Below are positions 30,540 to 39,127 of a stretch of DNA of 64,000 nucleotides, piece by piece (the stretch's first letter is position 1; each line of letters starts with the position of its first letter). This stretch comes from Paractinoplanes pyxinae (GTDB lineage: Bacteria > Actinomycetota > Actinomycetes > Mycobacteriales > Micromonosporaceae). The stretch is from positions 124,001-188,000 of the forward strand of contig NZ_JAPNTZ010000001.1 of the NCBI RefSeq assembly GCF_026626335.1, read 5' to 3'. The notes beneath the pieces are model-generated. The model searched no databases and was not told the DNA's origin. It saw only the letters and a program-made list of their open reading frames with translations. The position numbers were made by a program, and so were the translations under genes.

Positions 30540-31358
30540 ATGACGCAGACAGTCCTTATCACCGGAACCTCCAGCGGCCTGGGCCGGGCCACCGCCGAAC
30601 TCTTCCAGGCCAAGGGCTGGAACGTCGTGGCCACGATGCGCCGCCCTGAGGCGGAGACCGAGCTGACCCGGCTCGACAACACTCTGGTGACCCGGCTCGA
30701 CGTCGAGGACCCGGCCTCGATCACCGCGGCCGTGCAAGCCGGCCTCGACCGCTTCGGGCGCCTCGACGCGCTAGTCAACAACGCGGGGTACGGCGCGTAC
30801 GGCCCGCTGGAGTCGACGCCGATGGCCAAGATCCGCCGCCAGTTCGAGGTCAACGTGTTCGGGCTGCTGGCGACGACCCAGGCCGTGCTGCCTCACTTCC
30901 GTTCACAGCGCGCCGGCGTGATCGTCAACATCTCGTCGATCGGCGGCCGCATGGCGTTCCCGCTCGGCACGCTCTATCACGGCGCGAAGTTCGCGGTCGA
31001 GGGCCTGTCCGAGTCGCTGGCCTACGAGCTGGCCCCATTCGGCGTACGCGTGAAAATCGTCGAACCCGGCGGCATCCGCACCGACTTCGGCGGCCGCTCG
31101 CTCGACTTCAGCAACGACCCGCCGATCGCCGACTACCAGCCGACCGTCGGCAAGGTGCTCGACGTGCTGGGCCCGCTGACCGCCGAGGGCTCCGAGCCGT
31201 CGGCCATCGCCGAGACGGTGTTCGCCGCGGTCACCGACGAGTCCGGCCGCCTGCGCCACGAGGCGGGCGCCGACGCCGTCCAGATGCTCGATTCCCGGCG
31301 CACGACCGACGACGCGACCTTCCTGGCCGGCATCAGGGACCAGTTCGGCCTTCGCTAG
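30540..31358 (+). CDS. Short-chain dehydrogenase/reductase, AraC partner
   Basis: This 272-residue SDR has TGTSSGLGRA (8-17), NNAGYGAYGP and the YHGAK catalytic pair with Ser in NISSIGG. It is close to the AraC-partner SDRs that act on broad carbonyl substrates. Its TAG stop (31356-31358) shares CTA with the TAG of the TetR gene on the opposite strand, so both genes end in the same four bases CTAG. Confidence 0.9.
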   Translation: MTQTVLITGTSSGLGRATAELFQAKGWNVVATMRRPEAETELTRLDNTLVTRLDVEDPASITAAVQAGLDRFGRLDALVNNAGYGAYGPLESTPMAKIRRQFEVNVFGLLATTQAVLPHFRSQRAGVIVNISSIGGRMAFPLGTLYHGAKFAVEGLSESLAYELAPFGVRVKIVEPGGIRTDFGGRSLDFSNDPPIADYQPTVGKVLDVLGPLTAEGSEPSAIAETVFAAVTDESGRLRHEAGADAVQMLDSRRTTDDATFLAGIRDQFGLR

Positions 31359-31948
31359 CCGGCGGTGGCGGGCCGGCGCTCGCCGTGGATGCGGACCAGG
31401 CCCTCGACGCCGCGGAGGAACGTGTCGACGACCAGGGCGGGGTCGAAGAGGCAGCCGGCGGCCATGGCGCCGTCGCGCAGCATCACGAAGTGGCGGGCGG
31501 CGGCGTCGGACGAATCTTGGGCGACCTGGGCCATCAGCGTGGTCAGCGTGTCCAGGAACCACTGGCGGTGGGCGATGATCTGCTGGTGCACGGGGTGGGC
31601 CGGGTCGGGGAACTCCGCGGCGGCGTTGAGGAACGCGCAACCGCGGAAACCGGGACGGCGGATCATGCCGGCGATGGTGTCGGCCACCGCCAGCAGCGAG
31701 TCGGCCGCCGTCGAGTGGGCGGCGATGGCGGCGGTGATGGCGCCCCGTTCCATCTGGTGCACCTCTTGCAGATAGGTGACCACCAGGTCGTCCTTGCTGG
31801 GGAAGTGCCGGTAGAAGGTGGCCCGGGTCACCTTGGCCTCGGCGATGATGCGGTCGACGCCGACCGAGTGGATGCCGTCGGCGTAGAAGACTGCCGTGGC
31901 CGTACTGAGAAGCCTCTGCCGAGCCTCGGAGGGTGCGCCGCGCATCAT
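31355..31948 (-). CDS. TetR-family repressor, probable owner of the AGAACG-N2-CGTTCT operators
   Basis: This 197-residue TetR protein has an N-terminal HTH (about 8-55; GVDRIIAEAKVTRATFYRHFPSKDDL) and a helical ligand domain with Cys residues (GCAF, GCLF). Its own promoter carries the operator AGAACGTTCGGTCT, with a -10 TAAGAT about six bases before the ATG. The mRNA therefore probably starts at the start codon, and autoregulation is likely. The same operator precedes the EthD-like and flavoprotein genes. Two consecutive ATGs exist (31948 and 31945). The 3' end overlaps the SDR by four bases. Confidence 0.88.
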   Translation of the reverse strand: MMRGAPSEARQRLLSTATAVFYADGIHSVGVDRIIAEAKVTRATFYRHFPSKDDLVVTYLQEVHQMERGAITAAIAAHSTAADSLLAVADTIAGMIRRPGFRGCAFLNAAAEFPDPAHPVHQQIIAHRQWFLDTLTTLMAQVAQDSSDAAARHFVMLRDGAMAAGCLFDPALVVDTFLRGVEGLVRIHGERRPATAG

Positions 31949-31954
31949 GACCCC

Positions 31955-31980
31955 ATCTTAGCGAATAGAACGTTCGGTCT
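31955..31980 (-). promoter_or_regulatory. Autoregulatory promoter and operator of the TetR gene
   Basis: Operator AGAACGTTCGGTCT at 31967-31980 lies just upstream of a -10 TAAGAT (read on the minus strand from 31960-31955). The 22 bases ending at 31980 are identical to 27421-27442, so both sites were probably copied or kept by the same protein. Confidence 0.78.
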
Positions 31981-31985
31981 GCAGT

Positions 31986-33227
31986 TCAGCGAACCCGGCG
32001 GACGCGGGTCACACCGAGCGCGCCGAGGATGCCGAACAAGGCCCCGCCGAGGAACAACCCGGGATAGCCGAAGGCGGCGATGACCCCGGGCGCCGCGATG
32101 GGGATGAGCGACTGCGGCAGCGACTGGGCGAGGTTGGCCACGCCGAGATCCTTGCCCGCGTCCTGTTCGCTGGGCAGCACGTCGGCGATGAGCGCGAGCT
32201 CGACGGCGAAGAAGGCGCCCACGCCCGCTCCGAGGATGAACTGGCCCAGCAGCATGACCGGGATCGTCGACGAGATTGCGATGACGGTGAGGCCGACGGT
32301 GGCGATCAGCGAGGAGAGGATGACGAACGGCTTGCGCCGGCCGAGCTTGTCCGAGAGCCAGCCCAGCACGGGAGTGACCAGCAGCAGGCCGACCGCGTTG
32401 ACCAGCACGGCCTGGAACACCATGGTCGGCGCCTCGTCGTCGCTGACACCGAACTCCGCGATCAGGAAGTACGTCAGGTAGCTGGTCGCGGTGAACTGGG
32501 TGGTGTTGAGGAAGAACCGGGTCAGCCAGGCCCAGCCCAGGTCGGGGTAGCGGCGGGGGTTGAACACGAACGACCCGAACAGCGTCTTCACGTCGAGCCG
32601 GTCGACGGGCTGCTCGGTGCGGACCTTGTCCCTGATCGGCGCGACCACCGCGAGCATCAACACGACGCCGAACAGGCTGGGCACGAGGCTCTGCAGGGGG
32701 CCGATGGGGAACAGCTGCACGAGGAAGGTGGCGCCGACGCCGCCGACGTTCTGGGCCAGGCTGATGAACGAGGCGACGCGTCCGCGCCGGCCGGGTTCCA
32801 CCTGGTCGGGCAGCAGGGCGATCAGGGCGGCGAGCGAGAAGTTGAGCCCGATCTGGGCCACGCTCCAGCCGAGCAGGACGACAGGCACGTTCGGCGCGTA
32901 CGCGATGACGGCGATCCCGGCGTAGCCGATGACCGCGCCGCTGAAGATCCACGGCTTGCGCATGCCGAACCGGCTCATGGTGCGGTCGGACAGCCGCCCC
33001 GCGAGGGGGTTGGTGACGAACGAGAAGAAGGCGCCCACGCCGAGCACGAGGCCGAGGTTGGCCGCCGCGCCGTCCACGTCGAGTTCGCGCAGGCGCAGGG
33101 CGATCGTGACGGCCAGCGGCGGCACCAGGGCGATCGACCAGCCGAGCAGGGCAAGGGGGATGGCGGCGACGGCGTACCGGGATCGTGCGGGTGCTTCGGC
33201 GCGCGCCAGAACAGACTGTTCGTCCAC
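31986..33227 (-). CDS. MFS transporter, GPH-like sugar porter
   Basis: This 413-residue membrane protein has 12 predicted helices. The first cytosolic loop has GRLSDRTMSRFGMRKPW and a second copy reads WLSDKLGRRKPF, the paired motif of the glycoside-pentoside-hexuronide (GPH) and sucrose-transporter group. GTG 33227 follows AGAGGA. The upstream region carries the second copy of the palindrome used by the neighbouring TetR repressor, so it probably imports a sugar needed by the GH38/GlgE pair. The substrate is inferred. Confidence 0.85.
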   Translation of the reverse strand: MDEQSVLARAEAPARSRYAVAAIPLALLGWSIALVPPLAVTIALRLRELDVDGAAANLGLVLGVGAFFSFVTNPLAGRLSDRTMSRFGMRKPWIFSGAVIGYAGIAVIAYAPNVPVVLLGWSVAQIGLNFSLAALIALLPDQVEPGRRGRVASFISLAQNVGGVGATFLVQLFPIGPLQSLVPSLFGVVLMLAVVAPIRDKVRTEQPVDRLDVKTLFGSFVFNPRRYPDLGWAWLTRFFLNTTQFTATSYLTYFLIAEFGVSDDEAPTMVFQAVLVNAVGLLLVTPVLGWLSDKLGRRKPFVILSSLIATVGLTVIAISSTIPVMLLGQFILGAGVGAFFAVELALIADVLPSEQDAGKDLGVANLAQSLPQSLIPIAAPGVIAAFGYPGLFLGGALFGILGALGVTRVRRVR

Positions 33228-33278
33228 GTCAGAGTCCTCTGAGCTGAGGGAATGCGGCGATGACGGCCGCGTGAGCGA

Positions 33279-33312
33279 ACCGTAACACCGAATTGTTCCG
33301 AGTGGAACTTTT
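33279..33312 (-). promoter_or_regulatory. Second TetR palindrome and promoter of the MFS gene
   Basis: The 22-base site at 33291-33312 has GTTCC and GGAAC cores with a T-run flank, and matches the perfect palindrome at 33943-33964 in 18 of 22 bases. A -10-like TACGGT (minus strand, 33284-33279) follows it, as TACCGT follows the other copy. The geometry suggests that the repressor controls both sides. Confidence 0.65.
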
Positions 33313-33315
33313 TGT

Positions 33316-33921
33316 TTACGAGGCCGGCGCGAGCAGGCTTTCGAGCAGGGCCATGCCGGCCCGCATGTCCGCCTCGGGGTCGAGCAGCCACTGCGTGGAC
33401 AGGCCGTCCAGCGCGGCGATCAGCAGGGCGGCCGCCGTCTCGAGCGGGATGTCGGCGCGCACCGTGCCCTGCTCCCGCGCGAACTCCAGCAGGGTCAGCG
33501 CCTGCTTGCGCAGCGACCGGTAGCGCTCGCGGAAGAACTCGCGCGAGTGCTCGTTGCCCGGCTCGAGGGCACGGGCGACCATGCTGTGCCGCAGCGCCAT
33601 GAGCCCGGGCGCCTGCTGCGCGTAGTGGACGGCCATGGCCGCGAAGCCGGGCGCCCGATCGTGGCCGGCCTCGTGCGCCTCTTCCAGGGCTTGGCGGTCC
33701 TTCTCGCGCAGCACTTCGAGGAAAAGCTCCTCTCGGGTCTCGAAGTAGCGCCGGAGCGCGGCGTGGCTGACCCCGATGGCCTCCCCGATCGCCCGCAGCG
33801 AGGTGCCCTCGAAGCCGAGGTCGGCGTAGACCTCGACGGCGCGGTCGAGGATCTGCTGACGGCGCTGGATCCCCTTGGGGTAGCGCCCCCGCGAACCCGT
33901 GCCCGACACCGGCGAAGTCAT
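33316..33921 (-). CDS. TetR-family repressor of the mannosidase locus
   Basis: This 201-residue regulator has an N-terminal HTH (about 20-65; TSLRAIGEAIGVSHAALRRYFETREEL) and an all-helical ligand domain. ATG 33921 was preferred over GTG 33927 because a -10-like TAGGCT ends six bases before this ATG, giving a leaderless mRNA. The palindrome at 33943-33964 lies directly upstream. It stands between the MFS gene and the GH38 gene and has operator copies on both sides, so it should repress the transporter and the hydrolases and itself. Confidence 0.88.
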   Translation of the reverse strand: MTSPVSGTGSRGRYPKGIQRRQQILDRAVEVYADLGFEGTSLRAIGEAIGVSHAALRRYFETREELFLEVLREKDRQALEEAHEAGHDRAPGFAAMAVHYAQQAPGLMALRHSMVARALEPGNEHSREFFRERYRSLRKQALTLLEFAREQGTVRADIPLETAAALLIAALDGLSTQWLLDPEADMRAGMALLESLLAPAS

Positions 33922-33942
33922 GGTCACAGCCTAGTGAAACGC

Positions 33943-33975
33943 AAAAGTTCCATGTGGAACTTTTCGTGTTACCGT
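33943..33975. promoter_or_regulatory. Perfect 22-bp TetR palindrome and GH38 promoter
   Basis: Arms AAAAGTTCCA and TGGAACTTTT flank a central TG (33943-33964). A -10-like TACCGT lies at 33970-33975, seven bases before the GH38 ATG. The site overlaps the likely promoter regions of both the TetR gene and the mannosidase gene. Confidence 0.85.
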
Positions 33976-33982
33976 TCCGGCC

Positions 33983-36900
33983 ATGCATGACAACGACGGC
34001 CAGGCGCTGCTGCGCATCGGCAATGTTCTGAGCAACCAGCTGGGGCCGCGCCTGTACCGGCGGATCTCGCCGCTGACGGTGACGGCGTGGGAGGCGCCCG
34101 GCGAGCCGGTCCCGTTCGCCGAGGCGGTGGCCCAGTCCTTCGAGCCGTTCGCGGCCGGGCAGGGGTGGAGCAAACCCTGGGGTACGACGTGGTTCCACAT
34201 CACCGGCGAGGTGCCCCCGGGTTGGGGCAGCCCCGGCACGGCCGTCCAGCTGCTGGTCGATCTGGGGTTCAGCGGGCTGCTGCCGGCCTTCCAGGCGGAG
34301 GGGCTGGCGTACCGGCCCGACGGTTCGATCGTCAAGGGCATCGAGCCGTTCAACCACGTGGTCGACCTCGACCCGGCCGGCGACGCGGAGGTCGACTTCT
34401 ACGTCGAGGCGGCGTCGAACCCGAACATGCTCGAGCACTTCTTCGCGACGACCCTGGCCCCGGCGGCCGGCGGCGCGCCGCTGCCGTCCGGCTTCGCCTC
34501 GCCCCGTCGTGCGGACGTGACCCACCTGGGCGACAAGGCGACCGCGGGCACCGAACCTATCTACACGCTGCGCCGGATCGCCTTGGTCGAGCGCGATCTC
34601 GCGGTGGACGGGCTGTTGCGCGACGCCGCAGCCCTGATGGGACTGATGCGCGAGCTCGACGCCGCCTCGCCCCGGCGGGCCGCGATCCGGCACGCGCTCG
34701 AGCGGATGTGTGACGTCCTCGATCCCGACGACATCGGGAACACGGTCGCGGCTGCCGCCGGTGAGCTGCGTACGGTGCTGGCCTCGCCCGCCCATCCCAG
34801 TGCGCACTCGATCGTCGCCGTCGGGCACGCACACCTCGACTCGGCCTGGCTGTGGCCGACCCGCGAGACGGTCCGCAAGGCCGCGCGGACGTTCTCGAAC
34901 GTTCTGACCCTGATGGACGCCGACCCCGGCTTTGTCTTCGCGGCCTCCAGCGCTCAGCAGTTCGACTGGGTCAAGCAGTTCTATCCGGCGCTGTTCGAGC
35001 GGATCCGGGCCCGGGTCCAGGAAGGACGGTTCATCCCGGTCGGCGGCATGTGGGTCGAGAGCGACACCAACATGCCCGGCGGGGAAGCTCTCGTCCGGCA
35101 GTTCCTGCTCGGGCAGAACTTCTTCTACCGCGAGTTCGGCGTCGTCTCGCGCGAGGCCTGGCTGCCCGACTCGTTCGGCTTCACCGCGGCGCTGCCGCAG
35201 ATCGCCCGGGGCGCCGGCGCGAACAGCTTCCTGACCCAGAAGCTCTCGTGGAACGACACCAACCGGATGCCGCACCACACCTTCCTGTGGGAAGGGCTCG
35301 ACGGCAGCCGCATCTTCACGCACTTCCCGCCCAACGACACGTACGGCTCCGACCTCGGCCCCGGCGATCTGGCCAAGGCCGAGCGGCAGTACGCCGAGCG
35401 CGGCGCCTCGAACGTGTCGCTGACCCTGTTCGGGTGGTCGGACGGCGGCGGCGGCCCCACCCCGGAGATGCTGGCGGCGGCCCACCGCAACCGCGACCTG
35501 GAGGGTGCTCCCCGCGTCACGCTGGGCTCCCCGGCGCAATTCTTCGACGAGGCCAAGCGGACCCTGCCCGAGCCGGCCGTCTGGTACGGCGAGATGTATC
35601 TCGAGGGCCACCGCGGCACGTACACCAGCCAGGCCCGCACCAAACAGGGCAACCGGCGCAGCGAGCATCTGCTGCGCGAGGCCGAGCTGTGGAACGCGAC
35701 CGCGGCCGTGCGGGGGCTGATCGATTATCCGTACGAGGAACTGGAATCGATCTGGCAGACGGTCCTCCTGCTGCAGTTCCACGACATCCTGCCCGGCTCG
35801 GCCATCGCCTGGGTGCACGACGAGGCCGAGGAGGACTACCGGCGGATCGCGACCCGGCTCGAGGAGCTCATCGGGGCCGCGCAACGGGCTCTGGCCGGGC
35901 ACGGCAGCAAGCGGATCGTGTTCAACGCGGCTCCGGTGCCGGCCGGCTCGGTTGCGGCGCTGGGTGCAGGTTCGGCGGTGGTGAGCCCGGCGGTGGCGCC
36001 CGTCCGGTCCGGCGACGGGTACGAGCTGAGCAACGAGCACGTTGTCGCGGGCTTTGATGCGTACGGCGCAATTAGCTCTTTTGTCGATCGGCGGACCGGG
36101 CGGCAGCTGATCGCACCGGGTGCGGCGGCCTCGGTGCTGCAGATCTTCCGTGACACGCCGGCCATGTTCGAGGCCTGGGACATCGACCGTTCCTACCGGC
36201 GGTCGATGACCGAACTGCGCACCCCGGAGGCGGTCGAGATCGCCGGCGACTCGCTGGTGGTGAACCACACTTACGGCAAGTCGTCGATCGTCCAGCGGTA
36301 CTGGCTGGCCGGCGACGACAGCGAGCTGCAGATCGAGACGACCGTCGACTGGCACGAGCAGGAGAAGCTCCTCAAGCTGGCCTTCCCCCTCGACCTGCGG
36401 GCCGACCAGGCCGCCTCGGAGATCCAGTTCGGGCACGTCCGGCGCCCGACCTACGTCAACACCTCGTGGGACCACGCCCGCTTCGAGACTGTGGCCCACC
36501 GCTGGGTGCACGTGGGGGAGGGGGACTTCGGCGCGGTGGTGGCCAACGGGTCCACCTACGGCCACGACATCACCCGGGCCGTCCGGGCCGACGGCGGAAC
36601 CACCACGCTGGTCCGCGAGTCGCTGCTGCGCGGCCCGAAGTATCCCGACCCGCAGGCCGACCAGGGCCTGCACGTGCTGCGGACCGCCCTCGGCGTCGCG
36701 CCCGGCGTCCTCGATGCGGTCGCGGCCGGCTACCGGATCAACCTGCCGGCCCGCACGCTCGACGACGCCGGGCACAGCGTGGAACCCGTGGTCGCCGTCT
36801 CGGCTGAATCGGTGCTGGTGGAGGCGGTCAAGCTGGCCGAGGACCGCTCGGGCGACCTGATCGTCCGGCTGTACGAGGCGGCCGGCGCCCGCACCCGGAC

Positions 36901-37051
36901 GACCGTCGAGCCGGGCTTCGGCTTCACCACCGCGCGGGCGACCGACCTGCTCGAGCGTGATCTCGGCGGGCGTACCTGGCAGTCCCGGGACAGCATCGAG
37001 CTCGACCTGCGTCCCTTCGAGATCGTCACGCTGCGGATCAGCCCGTTCTGA
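33983..37051 (+). CDS. GH38 alpha-mannosidase
   Basis: This 1022-residue cytosolic enzyme (no signal peptide) is predicted to hydrolyse alpha-mannosides. The zinc-site motif VGHAHLDSAWLWP includes His282, His284 and Asp286, and the nucleophile is Asp396 in WLPDSFGF. After the catalytic barrel come the long beta-sandwich domains usual for GH38 (about 600-1020). ATG 33983 has no ribosome-binding site but lies seven bases after a -10-like TACCGT, so a leaderless start is likely. The palindrome just upstream makes it a target of the TetR repressor at 33316. GlgE follows 70 bases later. Confidence 0.92.
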   Translation: MHDNDGQALLRIGNVLSNQLGPRLYRRISPLTVTAWEAPGEPVPFAEAVAQSFEPFAAGQGWSKPWGTTWFHITGEVPPGWGSPGTAVQLLVDLGFSGLLPAFQAEGLAYRPDGSIVKGIEPFNHVVDLDPAGDAEVDFYVEAASNPNMLEHFFATTLAPAAGGAPLPSGFASPRRADVTHLGDKATAGTEPIYTLRRIALVERDLAVDGLLRDAAALMGLMRELDAASPRRAAIRHALERMCDVLDPDDIGNTVAAAAGELRTVLASPAHPSAHSIVAVGHAHLDSAWLWPTRETVRKAARTFSNVLTLMDADPGFVFAASSAQQFDWVKQFYPALFERIRARVQEGRFIPVGGMWVESDTNMPGGEALVRQFLLGQNFFYREFGVVSREAWLPDSFGFTAALPQIARGAGANSFLTQKLSWNDTNRMPHHTFLWEGLDGSRIFTHFPPNDTYGSDLGPGDLAKAERQYAERGASNVSLTLFGWSDGGGGPTPEMLAAAHRNRDLEGAPRVTLGSPAQFFDEAKRTLPEPAVWYGEMYLEGHRGTYTSQARTKQGNRRSEHLLREAELWNATAAVRGLIDYPYEELESIWQTVLLLQFHDILPGSAIAWVHDEAEEDYRRIATRLEELIGAAQRALAGHGSKRIVFNAAPVPAGSVAALGAGSAVVSPAVAPVRSGDGYELSNEHVVAGFDAYGAISSFVDRRTGRQLIAPGAAASVLQIFRDTPAMFEAWDIDRSYRRSMTELRTPEAVEIAGDSLVVNHTYGKSSIVQRYWLAGDDSELQIETTVDWHEQEKLLKLAFPLDLRADQAASEIQFGHVRRPTYVNTSWDHARFETVAHRWVHVGEGDFGAVVANGSTYGHDITRAVRADGGTTTLVRESLLRGPKYPDPQADQGLHVLRTALGVAPGVLDAVAAGYRINLPARTLDDAGHSVEPVVAVSAESVLVEAVKLAEDRSGDLIVRLYEAAGARTRTTVEPGFGFTTARATDLLERDLGGRTWQSRDSIELDLRPFEIVTLRISPF

Positions 37052-37120
37052 TCAGGTGTCGCCGGCGGGCGCGGCGGGAACATGAGGTGGGACACACACG
37101 ACGAGCTGCGAGGTGTCCCG

Positions 37121-39127
37121 ATGACCGAAGCCGTCCGCCACTCGATCGGCCGGATCCCCGTGGTCGGGGTCGGGCCGGTTGTCGAGCACCGGGAACGGCC
37201 GGCCAAGTCGGTCACCGGCGAGGAGTTCGACGTCACGGCCACCGTGTTCCGCGAGGGGCACGACGCAGTCAACGCGACGGTTGTGCTCACCGACCCCGAC
37301 GGGAACGAGCACCCCGTGGCGATGACCCGGGTCAATGCCGGGCTGGACGCCTGGGTCGCCACGGTCAGCGCCGACCGGCCCGGCGCCTGGTCGTACCGGG
37401 TGGAGGGGTGGTCCGACCCGTACGGCACCTGGTTCCACGACGCCGTCATCAAGGTCGGCGCGGGCGTCGACGTCGACCTGATGCTCGAGGAGGGGGCCCG
37501 GCTCTTCGAACGGGCGGTGGCCGAGGCGCCGCGGGGCAAGGAACAGACCGAGGTGCTGACCGGCGCCATCGACGGGCTGCGGAACACCGGTCTGCCGCCG
37601 GAGGCCCGGCTGAGCGCCGGCGTGAGCGCCGAGGTGCGGGCCGAGATGGGCGCCCGGCCGCTGCGCGACTTCGTCAGCGCGTCGCCTGAACATCCCTGGC
37701 TGGTCGAGCGGGAAAGGGCGCTCTACGGGGCGTGGTACGAGATCTTCCCGCGCTCCGAGGGTGCCTGGTACGACGAGAACGCCGGCCGCTGGCACAGCGG
37801 CACCCTGGCCACCGCGGCCGAACGGCTGGACGCTGTCGCCGCGATGGGCTTCGACGTCGTCTATCTGACCCCGATCCACCCGATCGGCCGGGTCAACCGC
37901 AAGGGCCGCAACAACTCGCTGGTCGCCGAGCCGGCCGACCCCGGTTCCCCGTACGCGATCGGGTCGGCCGACGGGGGCCACGACGCCATCCATCCCGACC
38001 TCGGCACGTTCGACGACTTCGACGCCTTCGTGGGCCACGCCCGCGGGCTCGGGCTGGAGGTGGCGCTCGACCTGGCCCTCAACTGCGCGCCCGACCACCC
38101 GTGGGTGGCCGCCCACCCGGAATGGTTCATCACCCGGGCCGACGGTTCCATCGCGTACGCCGAGAACCCGCCCAAGAAGTACCAGGACATCTATCCGCTG
38201 AACTTCGACATCGACCCCGAGGGCCTGTACGCCGAGATTCTGCGGATCGTGCGGGTCTGGCTGGACCACGGTGTGACCATCTTCCGCGTCGACAACCCGC
38301 ACACCAAGCCGCTGTGGCTGTGGGAACGCCTGATCGCCGACGTGGCCGCCGACCACCCGGACGTCGTGTGGCTCGCCGAGGCGTTCACCCGGCCGCCGAT
38401 GATGCACACGCTGGCCAAGGTGGGCTTCCAGCAGTCGTACACGTACTACGCCTGGCGTCACACCAAGCACGAGCTCACCGAGTACTGCGCGGAGCTGGCC
38501 GGCCCGGCCGCCGCGTACATGCGGCCCAATTTCTGGCCGACCACGCACGACATCCTCACGCCGTTCATGCAGCGCGGCGGGCCCGAGGCGTGGAAGATGC
38601 GGGCGGCCCTGTCGGCGACGCTGACCCCCAGCTACGGCATCTACGCCGGGTACGAGCTGATGGAACACGTGGCCCGGCCCGGCGCCGAGGAGCAGATCGA
38701 CAACGAGAAGTACGAGTACAAGAACCGGCGCTGGGCCGAGCTGGACGAAGGCGCCACGCTGACGCCGTACCTCCGAAAGCTCAACGAGATCCGGCGCGCC
38801 CACCCCGCCCTGCACTGGCTGCGCAACCTGCGCTTCCACCACGCCGACGACGACAACGTGCTGGTCTTCTCGAAACTGCGCCGCGTGTACGACCGTGACG
38901 ACGTCATCGTCGTGGTGGCCAACCTCGAACCCGACCACACGCGGGACACGTGGATCCACCTGAACCTGCCGGACCTGGGCCTGGGCTGGGACAGCGGTTT
39001 CGTGGCCCACGACCTGGTCACCGGCGAGCACTGGAACTGGGGGCAGCACAACTTCGTACGGCTGGGACCGGCCACCGAGCCGGTCCACATCATCCACGTG
39101 GTGTCGGACGCGCCGGTCAGTCCTTGA
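37121..39127 (+). CDS. glgE: Alpha-1,4-glucan:maltose-1-phosphate maltosyltransferase (GlgE)
   Basis: This 668-residue GH13 enzyme extends alpha-glucan with maltose from maltose-1-phosphate, the last step of the trehalose-to-glucan route. The N-terminal domain starts IGRIPVV, as in GlgE. The catalytic residues are Asp391 (FRVDNPHTKP), Glu420 (LAEAF) and Asp477 (TTHDI), three positions before those of the Streptomyces coelicolor enzyme. ATG 37121 has GAGG seven bases upstream; ATG 37082 in the same frame has no such site. It probably shares the mannosidase mRNA. No treS or glgB is near, which is unusual. Its end overlaps the convergent PPK2 by 11 bases. Confidence 0.93.
   Translation: MTEAVRHSIGRIPVVGVGPVVEHRERPAKSVTGEEFDVTATVFREGHDAVNATVVLTDPDGNEHPVAMTRVNAGLDAWVATVSADRPGAWSYRVEGWSDPYGTWFHDAVIKVGAGVDVDLMLEEGARLFERAVAEAPRGKEQTEVLTGAIDGLRNTGLPPEARLSAGVSAEVRAEMGARPLRDFVSASPEHPWLVERERALYGAWYEIFPRSEGAWYDENAGRWHSGTLATAAERLDAVAAMGFDVVYLTPIHPIGRVNRKGRNNSLVAEPADPGSPYAIGSADGGHDAIHPDLGTFDDFDAFVGHARGLGLEVALDLALNCAPDHPWVAAHPEWFITRADGSIAYAENPPKKYQDIYPLNFDIDPEGLYAEILRIVRVWLDHGVTIFRVDNPHTKPLWLWERLIADVAADHPDVVWLAEAFTRPPMMHTLAKVGFQQSYTYYAWRHTKHELTEYCAELAGPAAAYMRPNFWPTTHDILTPFMQRGGPEAWKMRAALSATLTPSYGIYAGYELMEHVARPGAEEQIDNEKYEYKNRRWAELDEGATLTPYLRKLNEIRRAHPALHWLRNLRFHHADDDNVLVFSKLRRVYDRDDVIVVVANLEPDHTRDTWIHLNLPDLGLGWDSGFVAHDLVTGEHWNWGQHNFVRLGPATEPVHIIHVVSDAPVSP

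Noticed and set aside
37082..37120. Upstream ATG for GlgE
   Set aside because: In frame but without a ribosome-binding site, and it would add residues not found in GlgE; ATG 37121 has GAGG.
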